This document shows, piece by piece, positions 1 to 8,845 of a stretch of 64,000 nt of DNA. The stretch is from Methanosarcina sp. ERenArc_MAG2 (GTDB taxonomy: Archaea > Halobacteriota > Methanosarcinia > Methanosarcinales > Methanosarcinaceae). The DNA is taken from NCBI GenBank assembly GCA_023955635.1, contig JAMXHR010000009.1, forward strand, positions 186,001-250,000, written 5' to 3'. The notes beneath the pieces were generated by a model. It saw only the letters and a program-made list of their open reading frames with translations, was not told where the DNA came from and did no database searches. The position numbers and the translations under genes were made by a program. Position 1 is the first letter of the stretch. Each line of letters starts with the position of its first letter.

Positions 1-48
1 AACAGTAAAACCGATTCACTTTGACATTTCCACTCATGAATTTCCAGA

Positions 49-429
49 ATGGAGAGATTATTTGATCCAAAAAAGGTAACTGACAGAGACAATGCACTCT
101 TTGAAGCAGGAATAAAACTTGGAGCTCTTTATCACCAATTTACGGGCTCTCCTGTAAATTTGAACACGGTTTCAAGCCTTGAACAGGCTATTCAGGAAAG
201 CATTTCAGTCCAGCCCCACGTTGAAGAAATTTCCGTAAAAATCGATAGGGATATGCTGAAAAGCAAGCTGAGTAACAAATTCGGCTATTCCGAACTCCAG
301 GGGCTCATGCTTAAGGTAAAAATAACTGTAAGATACGGCTCCTCAAAGGTAAAAGTTGGAATGGAATATAACCCCGACCTGAATTACCCTTTGATGAGAA
401 TTATAGAAACCGAAGAAATAAACGTTTGA
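49..429 (+). CDS. mptD: Archaeal dihydroneopterin aldolase (MptD family)
   Basis: The 126-residue protein matches the small archaeal MptD/DUF372 family in length and in its N-terminal motif NALFEAGIKLGALYHQF. Family knowledge: it cleaves 7,8-dihydroneopterin to 6-hydroxymethyl-dihydropterin and glycolaldehyde, an early cytoplasmic step in making the pterin of tetrahydro(sarcino/methano)pterin, the C1 carrier of methanogenesis. The protein is not related to bacterial FolB. The ATG at 49 is the first in-frame start and leaves only 48 bases of visible upstream sequence, so promoter and operon context cannot be judged. The next gene converges from the other strand. No frame problems are seen. Confidence 0.85.
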   Translation: MERLFDPKKVTDRDNALFEAGIKLGALYHQFTGSPVNLNTVSSLEQAIQESISVQPHVEEISVKIDRDMLKSKLSNKFGYSELQGLMLKVKITVRYGSSKVKVGMEYNPDLNYPLMRIIETEEINV

Positions 430-502
430 ATCAACTATCTAAAGTAAATCACAATCTGAATAAAATAACTGGATGAGGCTTAAAGTAAAGAAATTGAGAT
501 AT

Positions 503-1602
503 TTAACCCTCGTTCTTTACAATTTCAAAAGCCTTTACAACTTTTTCGTTTTGTTCCGGAATCCCGACTGTTACCCTGATAAAAGTATCTCCTGCCTCCC
601 TGAATGAGTCACAGGGACGTACAATGATTCCCTCTCTCATGAGGCTTTCTGTAACTGCTTTTGCTTTCAAAGGGGCAACATCTACAAGTACGAAGTTTGA
701 CTGGGAAGGATACACCTTAAAAGGGATTTTTTCTTTCAGGTATTCTCTGCCTTCTCTTGCAATCTCTATACTCTTTCTGAGGTGTTCGGCATCCGAAAGG
801 GCAGCTATTCCTGCCTTTAAAGCCGGAAGGCTTACTGAAAAAGGAGTTGCTACCCGTATGTACTCTTTTACCAGCCACTCAGGCATGATCCCGTAGCCCA
901 GGCGCAGGCCTGCAAGCCCGAATACTTTTGAAAAAGTTCTGCCCACGACAAGGTTATCATATTCCCGCACAAGCCCGGCAAGGTTCCTGTCCGCAAATTC
1001 AACATACGCCTCGTCAACAAACACAAGAGCTCTGGTATTTTCAAGTATTTTCCTCAGGTCATTTTCGGGAAGGAGGTTTCCCGAAGGATTGTTGGGAGAG
1101 CAGAGGAAAATTATCTTTGTCCTTGGGGACTCGGCTTCCAAAACCTTTTCAGGGCACAAAGAGAAGTCCAGGTTCCTCCTTACAAAAATTGGCTTTCCTC
1201 CGCATGCCCGGGCTGGCAGCTCATAATAGGCAAAAGTCGGAGTAGGGACTATAACCTCATCTCCCTTTTCAATAATGAGCCTGCAAAGCCCGTCAAGGAG
1301 TCCGTCCATTCCAGGCCCTGATGCTACTAGGTTTGAGACCGGAAAGCCTGTATATTTTGAGAGAGCTTCTCTAAGTTCTATCGCATCTGCAGACGGGTAA
1401 ATGTTTGCACAGGGGGCTGTGTCCACCAGGGCCTGGACGGCTTTTGAAGAGGGCCCAAGCGGGTTTTCGTTCGAGCCGAGTTTAATAATTGAGGCCGGGT
1501 CAAGCCCGTAGGCAGAAGCTATTTCTTCAATGGATTTTCCGGGAACGTACTCTGCGATATCAAAGATTTCTTTTTTATCAGTTCAGGCCTGCTCAAGAAC
1601 AT
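503..1602 (-). CDS. hisC: Histidinol-phosphate aminotransferase, one frameshift near N-terminus
   Basis: A PLP-dependent class I/II aminotransferase that makes histidinol phosphate from imidazole-acetol phosphate and glutamate in histidine synthesis. Visible motifs: SNENPLG near the N-terminus, [27 protein letters not shown], and the PLP lysine in [17 protein letters not shown]. The open frame starting at residue [10 protein letters not shown] lacks about 55 conserved residues. They lie upstream in frame ([13 protein letters not shown]) but run into a TGA with no start codon. Adding one A to the A6 run at 1571-1576 joins this frame to an ATG at 1602, giving [14 protein letters not shown]. That start overlaps the argD end by 20 bases and has AAGGTAG upstream. 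The product is confident. The frameshift is a sequence error or a recent mutation. Confidence 0.9.
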
Positions 1603-2770
1603 CAACTACCTTATCGATCTGTTCTTTCGTAATCACAAGTGGAGGAACCAGACGGAGCACTGAGTCAGATGTGCAGTTTACCAGCACGCCGCGTTCCCTT
1701 GCAAAGTCTACGAACTTGTTGCAGGGATATTTTATCTCAACTCCTATCATAAGGCCTTTCCCGCGGACTTCTACAACATCTTCCCTATCCATATTCCTGA
1801 GCTTTCCCATTAAATAAGCCCCGTTTTCTTTCGAGCGTTTAAGAAGCCCTTCTTCCCTTATCGCTTCAATCGAAGCAAGTGCAGCTGCACAGGCAAGAGG
1901 CCCGCCTCCGAAAGTAGAAGCATGCTGCCCACGTCCAAAGCTGAGTCCCTCCCTGGCCGCGATAGCCCCCATTGGAAAGCCTCCACCTATTGCCTTTGCC
2001 ATACTCATGATATCAGGTTCCACTCCGAACTGTTCTTTACAGAACCACGTGCCTGTCCTTCCAAAGCCTGTCTGCACCTCGTCAAAGATAAGGAAGGTTC
2101 CGGTTTCGTCACAGATTTCCCTGACCTCTTTAAGGTATTCGGGGGTCGGTATCTTTACCCCGCCTTCTCCCTGGATGGGCTCAAGAATAACTGCTGCAGT
2201 GTTTTGCGAAATCGCTTGCCTGATGGCATCAGCATCGGAGTATGGAACAAAAGCAGTCTCAGAACTCACAGGAGGCATAAAAGGATCCCTGTACATGCTC
2301 TTGTGGGTCACGCTGAGTGCCCCTATAGTCCTGCCATGAAATGAATGCTCAGCTGCTACAAAGGCGCTTTTTCCGGAAGCTACACGGGCTAGTTTCATTG
2401 CAGCTTCTACGGCTTCAGATCCGGAATTACAGAAAAAAACACGTTCCATACTTGTAACCGAGACAAGGGTTTCTGCAAGTTCGGCCTGGATTTCGGTGTA
2501 ATAAAGATTGGAGACGTGTAGCAGTTCCTCAGCCTGGGCCTTGATTGCCCTGACGACCATGGGGTGGCAGTGTCCAACATTGTTTACTGCAATTCCTGCT
2601 ACACAGTCAATATATTCTTTTCCGCAAATATCCTGGACAACTGCCCCCTTCCCTTTTGAAAGTACAAGGGGTTGGCGTCCATAGTTCTGCATTACGTATT
2701 TTGAATCTTTTTCTATAACTGAATCGTACTTTGCCTGTAGATCCTGAGGATCTGTAATAGTCTCTATCAA
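1583..2770 (-). CDS. argD: Acetylornithine aminotransferase
   Basis: A 395-residue class III PLP aminotransferase. It catalyses N-acetylglutamate semialdehyde to N2-acetylornithine in arginine synthesis, and some archaeal members also act in lysine synthesis. Motifs: FFCNSGSEAVEAAMKLAR (PLP phosphate site), AAEHSFHGRTIGALS, LIFDEVQTGFGRTG and the Schiff-base lysine in MSMAKAIGGGFPMGA. It is full length for the family. It lies directly upstream of hisC on the same strand and overlaps it, so the two are probably cotranscribed; both use glutamate as amino donor. The upstream 400-base gap would hold its promoter. Confidence 0.92.
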   Translation of the reverse strand: MIETITDPQDLQAKYDSVIEKDSKYVMQNYGRQPLVLSKGKGAVVQDICGKEYIDCVAGIAVNNVGHCHPMVVRAIKAQAEELLHVSNLYYTEIQAELAETLVSVTSMERVFFCNSGSEAVEAAMKLARVASGKSAFVAAEHSFHGRTIGALSVTHKSMYRDPFMPPVSSETAFVPYSDADAIRQAISQNTAAVILEPIQGEGGVKIPTPEYLKEVREICDETGTFLIFDEVQTGFGRTGTWFCKEQFGVEPDIMSMAKAIGGGFPMGAIAAREGLSFGRGQHASTFGGGPLACAAALASIEAIREEGLLKRSKENGAYLMGKLRNMDREDVVEVRGKGLMIGVEIKYPCNKFVDFARERGVLVNCTSDSVLRLVPPLVITKEQIDKVVDVLEQA

Positions 2771-3177
2771 TTGAATTCCTTCCTGAAATTATACAATTTA
2801 TACTTTTAAGCTGACCTGGAAGTTTAACGAATAAGATCCGGATTATTTTGAATTTGTATACCACTACGGAAGCTTAAACATGCAAAGGCTAGCATCATCA
2901 ATACTCTGAAAATGTTCTCCTTTGAGGATTTAAAAAGCTTACAGTTAAAATGTATTCCGTCTTTCCTGAAATCCAGATAATTCCCTTATACCCTAAGAAT
3001 GTTACTGCTCCTTCTGAAAAAATAACTTTTTCCGCAATTCTTTCCCTGGAAAGCTTACAGCTATAAGATCAGATTATGCTGTATGTAGAACGAAAATTCA
3101 GATTAAGGCTCAATCAAGGGCATTCCAGGTTTTCTAGGGCTTTTCAGGCTTAAACATAGCTTCAGGCCATTCAGATC
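2771..3177. other. Intergenic region, argD promoter side
   Basis: About 400 bases lie between argD, which is read leftward from 2770, and the 3' end of the next leftward gene. The DNA is AT-rich and should hold the argD-hisC promoter. I see no RNA gene, strong hairpin or repeat. The short minus-strand frame ending near 2607 overlaps argD out of frame and is a shadow. Confidence 0.4.
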
Positions 3178-4308
3178 TTAATCTCCGGACTTCTCCTTTC
3201 TGTAAGTTCTGGTTCCTGTGAAGCGCCTGGTCCTTTCCAGAGCCTGAGTTCTGGCAGTTTTTCTTTTTCTGCCAGGCACAAAACCATTTTTAGCTTTTGC
3301 GCTTGATTTGATGAGTGAAACTATTTCCGCTATATCAGGAGCTTTTATGATTTCGTCTTGAAGTACACCTTTAGGCAACTCATGGGCTTTGCTTACAATT
3401 CCTTTCCCTAAAGCGTTAACTTCTACAAGGATTGGCTTTTCTGCGGCTTCTCGTAAGAAAGATACTCCTGATGGTGCTTTTATTGTACCGTCTACCCTGG
3501 CGTTTTCGTGCATTAATACAGAGTCGGCTTTTATTCCACCGAAAATTCTGCTGTTTCGGCCAATATGCACCTGTCCTTTTGAAAAGAGATTCCCATGGAT
3601 AGTACTGCTTTCTCCTATGATGATCTTGCCCTCTGAATAAACGCTTCCCTTCAGGGTCAGGTTTTTTCCTGTCTCAACTGTCTGTGCCCGAATGTTTCCT
3701 ATTAACAGGCAGTTACTCCCGATATTAGCTTCTCCGGCAACCTCGATGACTTCAGGGGAAATCTTTGCACCGGCAGGTATAATCATTATATTTTCACTGG
3801 GCTCTTTTCCTTCAAAGTCCTGGCTATCCTCGGAATCTTCAAAAAGTTCTTCTACGGCTTTCTCTATTTCCTCGCCTTTTCCGAGGCGCATCATTTCTCT
3901 TATATAAAGGAATAAAAATATAATTACAGGGACCGGATTCCTGACCACGATCCATCCTTTGGCCTCGAACCCTCCCCTAATTTTAACTTCTTTTCCTACG
4001 TCCAGATCCCCTTCTACGAGCAGTTTCCCGTCTATGGTTACAAATTCTCCAAGATAAGCATTTCCGCCGACCTCTACCCTGCTTCCCAGTTTTGACCACA
4101 TGTCAATCCTGATATCGGAACTTGCCGCTATATCCCCTGAAACGGCCACCCCTTCTCCCATAATGACTGTGTCTCCGAGTATGCCGTATTCAATACTGGA
4201 GTGATTGCCGATAATAACGTCTCCCTGGACTATAATCCTGTTTGCTTCTATTCTGGTATTATCTGGAACCAGGAAATATTTTAGAATCTGTTCTGGCTCT
4301 GAAATGAT
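3178..4308 (-). CDS. Polymer-forming cytoskeletal (bactofilin-like) protein, no canonical start
   Basis: The protein has two blocks of short beta-helix repeats (rich in I/V-x-G steps, such as GNAYLGEFVTIDGKLLVEGD and GSVYSEGKIIIGESSTIHG). A hydrophobic stretch PVPVIIFLFLYI lies between them, and the basic C-terminus has GRKRKTARTQALERTRR. This is the DUF583/bactofilin-type right-handed beta-helix pattern. The role, probably a membrane-linked polymer or scaffold, is inferred. The first ATG at 4161 would cut into the repeats. The frame stays open with good beta-helix sequence to a TGA at 4314-4312, giving an N-terminus IISEPEQILKYFLVPDN. No ATG, GTG or TTG lies in this extension. A GGAG sits 8 bases before ATC (4308) and 11 before ATT (4305). 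Alternatively, one extra A hides a GTG start. Confidence 0.65.
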   Translation of the reverse strand: MISEPEQILKYFLVPDNTRIEANRIIVQGDVIIGNHSSIEYGILGDTVIMGEGVAVSGDIAASSDIRIDMWSKLGSRVEVGGNAYLGEFVTIDGKLLVEGDLDVGKEVKIRGGFEAKGWIVVRNPVPVIIFLFLYIREMMRLGKGEEIEKAVEELFEDSEDSQDFEGKEPSENIMIIPAGAKISPEVIEVAGEANIGSNCLLIGNIRAQTVETGKNLTLKGSVYSEGKIIIGESSTIHGNLFSKGQVHIGRNSRIFGGIKADSVLMHENARVDGTIKAPSGVSFLREAAEKPILVEVNALGKGIVSKAHELPKGVLQDEIIKAPDIAEIVSLIKSSAKAKNGFVPGRKRKTARTQALERTRRFTGTRTYRKEKSGD

Positions 4309-4628
4309 TTTTCACTCTCCGGGGAAACTGTTCTTTGGTTCTTTGATATATGGGAATTTCAGGGTAGACATGAGACTGTCTTTTTTAATATCCGTTTTTT
4401 ATGAATAATATTCATTCAAAAATTACGATCTATAATATATTCTTATTGATTTTATCCGCTCATTTTAAGAATATTTGAGCAATACGAACTACGTTTTATA
4501 TATTATATCTAACTATATGTAAATTTGTCTAAAATTTAAAAAATCTTTATCTTTAACATAAACTTAAGACTTATTTTTCCTTTTTCTGTGTCCCCTTTAT
4601 TTATTCACAACTTTTCCTGCAGCTTCAA
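4309..4628. other. AT-rich intergenic region
   Basis: About 320 bases separate two leftward genes. They are strongly AT-rich, with runs such as TATATATTATATCTAACTATATG near 4495-4517 that could supply an archaeal TATA box. I see no open frame, RNA or repeat worth naming. Confidence 0.35.
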
Positions 4629-5111
4629 TTATTCTTCTTTTTTCGAAGCAACTCCTACTCTCACATCTACGGCTGCTCCGCTGTCAAGGGCCAGGATCTC
4701 TGCAGGAGATAACAGCAGTTGTCCTGTTGCAAGCAGCCGGTTAGCTTCGTCTGTCACGAGTACTTCTTCTCCGGCCCGGAGTTCGGGATCGATTTCAACC
4801 ACATGTTTTATAAAAGCTGTTTTACCTTTTTCCACAAAAGGAGCAGCTTCTGCTGAAATAACGACCCTGAGCTTTCTTCCGGGCAAAAGCCTGTGGATAA
4901 TGGAAGCTCCTTCAATACTGAGGGTAAAAAAGCCATCTTTTGCTCTTGCTGTGGCTATGCGTTTTCCTGAGTGAAAGACCTGGCGTACTCTTTTTGTCCG
5001 GGATAACTGAAATGTTGCACCGTCAGGAAAAAGCTCTTTTCCAATGCCTTTTCCAAACTGGTAATCTGCAATCATGCGGACTCTGGTAAGCCTTTCTCTG
5101 TCACAATTCAT
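4629..5111 (-). CDS. PUA-domain RNA-binding protein
   Basis: A 160-residue protein. The C-terminal half (about residues 80-155) is a PUA domain: the pattern VVISAEAAPFVEKGKTAFIKHV, then GEEVLVTDEANRLLATGQLLLS and GAAVDVRVGV is typical of archaeal PUA modules. The N-terminal half (MIADYQFGKGIGKELFPDG, LSRTKRVRQVFHSGKRIATARAKDGFFTLS) resembles the pre-PUA domain of the stand-alone archaeal family. PUA domains bind structured RNA in tRNA and rRNA modification enzymes. No catalytic domain is visible, so the role is probably RNA binding in translation. Only the PUA assignment is confident. Confidence 0.75.
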   Translation of the reverse strand: MNCDRERLTRVRMIADYQFGKGIGKELFPDGATFQLSRTKRVRQVFHSGKRIATARAKDGFFTLSIEGASIIHRLLPGRKLRVVISAEAAPFVEKGKTAFIKHVVEIDPELRAGEEVLVTDEANRLLATGQLLLSPAEILALDSGAAVDVRVGVASKKEE

Positions 5112-5354
5112 GAGAATAGGTAATATATGCAGACCTTAAAGCCGTTCCGGTTATTCCAGTAGTTCCGATTTGCTATAGTTCCGAATAGCAATTCTCATTC
5201 GTTTACAATTTTTCCTTAATAATTCATAATGAAAGTCTTCGTTTCATCGATTTTGATTGTATTTTTGATAACAAGTTCTAAAAATATTAGTATTGAAAAG
5301 TTCTGAAGTGAAAATTGTACTTAGAGCCTATCCGAAAAGTATTGTCTGAGACAG

Positions 5355-5573
5355 TCAAATCAGATTCTTTTTTATTTCTTCAAATTCTTCTTTTGTGATT
5401 TCACCTTTAGCATATCTTTCTTTTGCGAAATCCAAAGCAGACTTTTCTTCATAGCCGCTTGTCTTGTTCTGATTAATGAGATATTTGCATACCAAGTATG
5501 ATATCACAATAATAGGAAGAATCTGTAATATGATAACTGAAAGGATAAGCATAAATTCAGTTGTACCGATCAT
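5355..5573 (-). CDS. Small membrane protein with SHOCT domain, element cargo
   Basis: A 72-residue protein. One long membrane segment (about residues 5-32, MLILSVIILQILPIIVISYL) is followed by a charged linker and a C-terminal SHOCT motif, ALDFAKERYAKGEITKEEFE. SHOCT is a short helical module found at the ends of many small prokaryotic membrane proteins and is thought to mediate oligomerisation. I choose the ATG at 5573 because GAGGTC lies 5 bases upstream; an ATG at 5585 is also in frame. The gene is entirely inside element A and is read leftward. Its function is unknown. Confidence 0.6.
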   Translation of the reverse strand: MIGTTEFMLILSVIILQILPIIVISYLVCKYLINQNKTSGYEEKSALDFAKERYAKGEITKEEFEEIKKNLI

Positions 5574-5674
5574 CAATGACCTCATGATTTTGTTGTCTTC
5601 ATTAAGAGCCTATCAGAAAAATATTATGATCCAATGATAGTTTAATGATTGGCAATATTCAGAATCTCAGAGAC

Positions 5675-5718
5675 ACTTGATATTTAGACCTAATATACTT
5701 GATATTTAGACCTAATAT
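5675..5718. repeat. Perfect 22-bp tandem duplication inside element A
   Basis: Two adjacent identical copies of ACTTGATATTTAGACCTAATAT lie near the right end of the miniature element, between the internal end-copy at 5606 and the right inverted repeat. The cause is probably a replication slip. I see no coding role. Confidence 0.8.
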
Positions 5719-5793
5719 AACTCTCACAACATGTCTTATTGACTTTTCGGATAGGCTCTTAGTCACAACTAATCGGTTTTGTGATTTTTTTGA

Positions 5794-6243
5794 TTATATA
5801 TTAAAATTTATATCTCTTAATCGAGCGCGAAGCTCTCGATTTCTTTCTTGATCAAATTTCGTTAAGCAATCTAAGAATAACTTGACTGGGATATTGCATA
5901 CTGAATCGATTCCGTCTATTACTGCTTTAATAATGTCTTGATTGATTACTGATTTCATTTGATATGCTATAATATTAAGAACTGATTTTAAGACATTCAA
6001 AATATTGTACATGATATATTGAACTACAAAAAATAGCGTCCTTGCAACAGGTGATTTAGAGCATGTTCTTATAAAATCATTTTTTACTCTATATCCTGTT
6101 TCTATATTCCATCTTTTCCCGTACTCTTCAGATATTTGCTTTACGAATGTGTCTATTGAACTCACTTTTTTATTTGTTGCAAATAAGATGTATCCTTTCT
6201 CCTGATTCCACATTGCTACAATATTGAAAGTTGTTTCTTCTTC
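5794..6243 (-). pseudogene. IS4-type transposase, C-terminal fragment
   Basis: About 140 residues of a DDE transposase C-terminus. The segment YGKRWNIETGYRVKNDFI has the Y-(2)R-(3)E-(6)K signature of the IS4 superfamily, including the third catalytic acid (E). The first two catalytic D residues are absent because the frame begins abruptly near 6243 with no start region. The reading IVAMWNQEKGYILFATNKKV would be the central strand before the last catalytic segment. No intact terminal repeats were found. This is a dead remnant between element A and the next methyltransferase gene. Confidence 0.75.
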
Positions 6244-6281
6244 TTAAAAATTATATTCAAATACTGTCATTAAAGTATTTT

Positions 6282-7321
6282 TCAATCCTTAAAAAGTATT
6301 TCACAGAGGATTGCAGTCCCGCCTTTTACAAAAAGGTGCACTGTCTTATTTCCTTCAAGGCCTTTTTCAACCTCGTTTCGGACTTCCCAGTAATCTTCGG
6401 GCTTCACGCCTGCCCTGAGCACTACACTCCCGACATTTCTACCTTTCAGGAATTTATTGATCTCCTTTGGCTCAAAGGGGCAAACCCTCAGGACCAGATA
6501 ATGGTTTTTGATCATGGACTGCTTCATCAGGGCATCAGAGGTGAGCAAAAGCCTCTTTTTGTCAACTTTGAAGAGTTCGAAAGATCCCATAATGGGTCCT
6601 ACCAGCTGTATCATGGATTCTACGAGTTCAGGCAGCAATCCTGCTGCAACCACAGAAGGTTCGGGTTCATAGGCGCAGAGTTTCATCTTCTCAGTTTCCC
6701 TTATCTGCGGGAGAGGGCCATCTTTCGGAACCAGTCCCTCGTCTGCAGGAAGAGCTACAGCCAGTCTGTCATACTGCTTCAGCCAGCCGAAGTAAAGGGT
6801 CAGTCGGTTAAGCTGGCCATCCAGAGAAATGTACTCTTTTTCGCAGTCAAAAGGAATTCTTTCAGGTGGCATCTGAGGAGGAGCTTCAAATGCGAAATTT
6901 CCGGTCTTTTCTCCATAAGCAGACAGCACATTGGGAATTCCGGGTTCCAGACTTGAGACGCGCCTTTCATTTTCTTCTGCCGGGCGGAAAGGGTCTGAGA
7001 AAACCACATCAACTGCCGGGATCTGCTCTATAACTTTTGGGTTAAGGGCGTCTCCGCAAATGAATTTTACATTATCAAGCCCGTACATTTCACAGTTCTG
7101 CTTAGCATATTCTATTTTTTTGGGTCAATTTCCACTGCGTAAACGAATTCGCATTGCTGCGCAAAAAAGACAGTCTGTCCCCCTATCCCACAGCTAATGT
7201 CAGCCAGAGTCTTGCATTTAAGGCGCTGCGCCCTGTAGCGGGCAATGGGTTCGGGGGTTGCAAAGCGCAGGCTTTCCTTATCCCCATGCAGGGGTTTCTC
7301 AAATTGCTTTTTCCTTGCCAC
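6282..7321 (-). CDS. Class I SAM methyltransferase with THUMP-like tail, one frameshift
   Basis: The two frames 7321-7112 and 7117-6282 form one protein once an A is added to the A7 run at 7121-7127 (EIDPKK then IEYAKQN). The SAM-binding motif is LADISCGIGGQTVFFA followed by the acid in YAVEIDPKK. The later motif VVFSDPFRPAEENERRV fits the group of methyltransferases with a THUMP-like C-terminal domain, whose last part is HLFVKGGTAILCEI here. The substrate is unknown; related proteins are suspected RNA methylases. The GTG at 7321 is the first usable start. In-frame sequence continues upstream as YYFLIDVARKK to a stop with no start codon, so the true N-terminus may be hidden by another indel. 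The TAG at the break is not a pyrrolysine site, because the downstream frame differs. Confidence 0.7.
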
Positions 7322-7492
7322 ATCGATCAGGAAATAGTAGATAGTTTATGGGATTTAAAGGCAACTGAAAAGGAGGAGGTGGAACTTCTCTGCAAGCGCG
7401 CGCTTGATCCGCGCTTCGGTCAAGACGAAGGCTGGTTAAAACTGCCGATAGTATTACTTAATATAAATTTAACTTCATGCGTCTTCGGTTAA

Positions 7493-7900
7493 GAGCCTAT
7501 CCGAAAAGTACACAATAATATAGTTGCAAAGTTACAATATGTCGCAACATTTTCCTTATAAACTTTTACCAATCTGCTTTTTGTTTAAAAAAGAGACTAT
7601 AGATTCAGTTAGATTTATGTAGACCATCAAACATTGCAGTTCCGATTGCAATTCCTGTACCTACCCCAAGTCCAATTTTTACACCGTTCATTAAATCATG
7701 CGATAAGTATCCCAATAATGTACATGTGACGAGTGCTATAATGAAATTTAAAAATACTTTTTTTACCTGAGACTTCTTCATGTTCATCACTCAAAAAACT
7801 ATAATATTATACTGCTGATAGTTAATTAAATCTTGCTTTAGGTCACTTATTACAAACATGATTTTGAAAACAGTAGTCATAACACTTTTCGGATAGGTTC
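7493..7900. mobile_element. IS5-type miniature element B carrying a small membrane-protein gene
   Basis: A 408-bp element. The left end is GAGCCTATCCGAAAAGT at 7493-7509; the right end at 7884-7900 is its complement with one mismatch. The 3-bp duplication TAA flanks it (7490-7492 and 7901-7903). There is no transposase. It shares its ends with element A at 5324, but the interior is different. It sits between the broken methyltransferase and the broken GyrI-like gene. Confidence 0.85.
7605..7781 (-). CDS. Small hydrophobic protein, element cargo
   Basis: A 58-residue protein starting MKKSQVKKVFLNF. Two hydrophobic segments follow (FIIALVTCTLLGYL and a glycine-rich VKIGLGVGTGIAIGTAMF) with a positively charged N-terminus, so it is predicted to be a two-pass membrane protein. 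In-frame starts also lie at 7787 and 7790. The GTGATG sequence just before the ATG at 7781 is the best ribosome-binding match. No family is recognised. It is the only gene in element B, which makes it element cargo like the SHOCT gene in element A. Confidence 0.5.
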   Translation of the reverse strand: MKKSQVKKVFLNFIIALVTCTLLGYLSHDLMNGVKIGLGVGTGIAIGTAMFDGLHKSN

Positions 7901-8026
7901 TAAGTGAGGAATCATGATAAATTGCCTTATTTCCAGAACAGTTCTCCAAAATATTCATTGATATGAAGTTGGAACAGGGCATCGATTTTAGTTATTGGTT
8001 TTGAAACTTGGGACTGACTTTTGCTC

Positions 8027-8554
8027 CTAAATCGATAGCATACAGGCAAGAAAATTCCTTAACCGATGACCAATGAATTTAACTTTGGAAATAATCACTA
8101 TATGGTTTTTCCCGTACTTTTCGGCACAGGCGGGGAAGGTGGTATACCACATGTACCATTTCTTGACTTCCAGGCCCTGGCTTTTGCGTAGGCCTCAAAA
8201 TCCTGGCACCATTCTCCAGTATTTTCAAAATTTCCCTCATACACTTTACTCGGGAATTTCCCGCTCAATGTTACATTTTCGGCGTCGTCCACTTCTTTAT
8301 CAACAGCCAGATAAAGGTCCATGTTGCTTTCTGAGGTATGGTCCGATAAACAGAGCCAGTCCGGTATTTCTGCGCCTGCCCTGGAGACTTTTTCGTTCAT
8401 CCTCATTATTACTTCTCCAAAATTCAGAGGCATGTAAAACTGCATGGTAACCGAATCCTTAATGAATCTTTATTGTTCCATTCAAACAATTTTCCGTCTC
8501 AGGGACGGGGTCAAATCGAGGACAACATTCCGGAGTTTCGAGTTCTCTGGTCAT
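8027..8554 (-). pseudogene. GyrI-like small-molecule-binding/hydrolase-family protein, at least three frameshifts
   Basis: Reading across frames restores one protein. It starts at the ATG at 8554 (MTRELETPECCPRFDPVP, preceded by AGGGTGA). It continues as GKLFEWNNKRFIKDSVT, then the longest open part (MQFYMPLNFGEVIMRMNEKVSRAG, residues near 50-150), and ends KKWYMWYTTFPACAEKYGKNHIVIISKV. The CCPRFDPVP opening and the CxxKYGKN-type end match a Methanosarcina family often named hydrolase, with a GyrI-like fold. Missing bases are inferred near 8498-8500, in TTT at 8469-8471 and in CCC at 8175-8177. Three breaks in 176 codons could mean a real pseudogene, but the window-wide homopolymer problem is equally likely. 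Confidence 0.6.
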
Positions 8555-8776
8555 AATTTTTCACCCTGTTAAGTACTGACTTTAGGGGTTATTTTAGGTT
8601 TTGGTTTTAATTTTGCTGGGAGAAGTTTCTTCTTGACACAACATAAAAACCAGCAAAAATAAATACAAAAGAGAATAAATCAAGTACTCAACAATTAAAC
8701 AATTTTATATAAGATATTACCCTTTGCCAGAATATCCTGTATAATTCAAAAATTTGCTTTAAATAATTAATAATTT

Positions 8777-8812
8777 AATCGTATTTGCATGATAAATCGT
8801 ATTTGCATGATA
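8777..8812. repeat. 18-bp tandem duplication in a promoter region
   Basis: Two perfect adjacent copies of AATCGTATTTGCATGATA are followed directly by TGATTTATAAATAAA, a likely TATA region for the gene starting at 8846. The octamer ATTTGCAT is repeated exactly 18 bases apart. This could double a regulator site, which is inference only. Confidence 0.7.
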
Positions 8813-8845
8813 TGATTTATAAATAAATTTTTACGGAGGAGAAAC

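Larger units (their letters stand above)
5324..5758. mobile_element. IS5-type miniature element A carrying a SHOCT-protein gene
   Basis: The ends are perfect 17-bp inverted repeats, GAGCCTATCCGAAAAGT at 5324-5340 and its complement at 5742-5758. They are flanked by the 3-bp target duplication TTA (5321-5323 and 5759-5761). The element is 435 bp and has no transposase gene. The same ends bound the elements at 7493 and 27376, and at 30480 they occur fused to an IS5-type transposase C-terminus. That suggests the family of the trans-acting transposase. An extra imperfect copy of the end, in direct orientation, lies at 5606 after TAA. This hints that a smaller element nested at the right side, or that two copies recombined. 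Confidence 0.85.

Noticed and set aside
7112..7127. In-frame TAG in the SAM methyltransferase gene as a possible pyrrolysine codon
   Set aside because: Reading through TAG would continue in the wrong frame. The conserved continuation IEYAKQN lies in another frame and is reached by adding one A to the preceding run.
7154..7492. Plus-strand 112-codon open frame over the methyltransferase N-terminus
   Set aside because: It is antisense to a recognised methyltransferase and shows no family features or ribosome-binding site.
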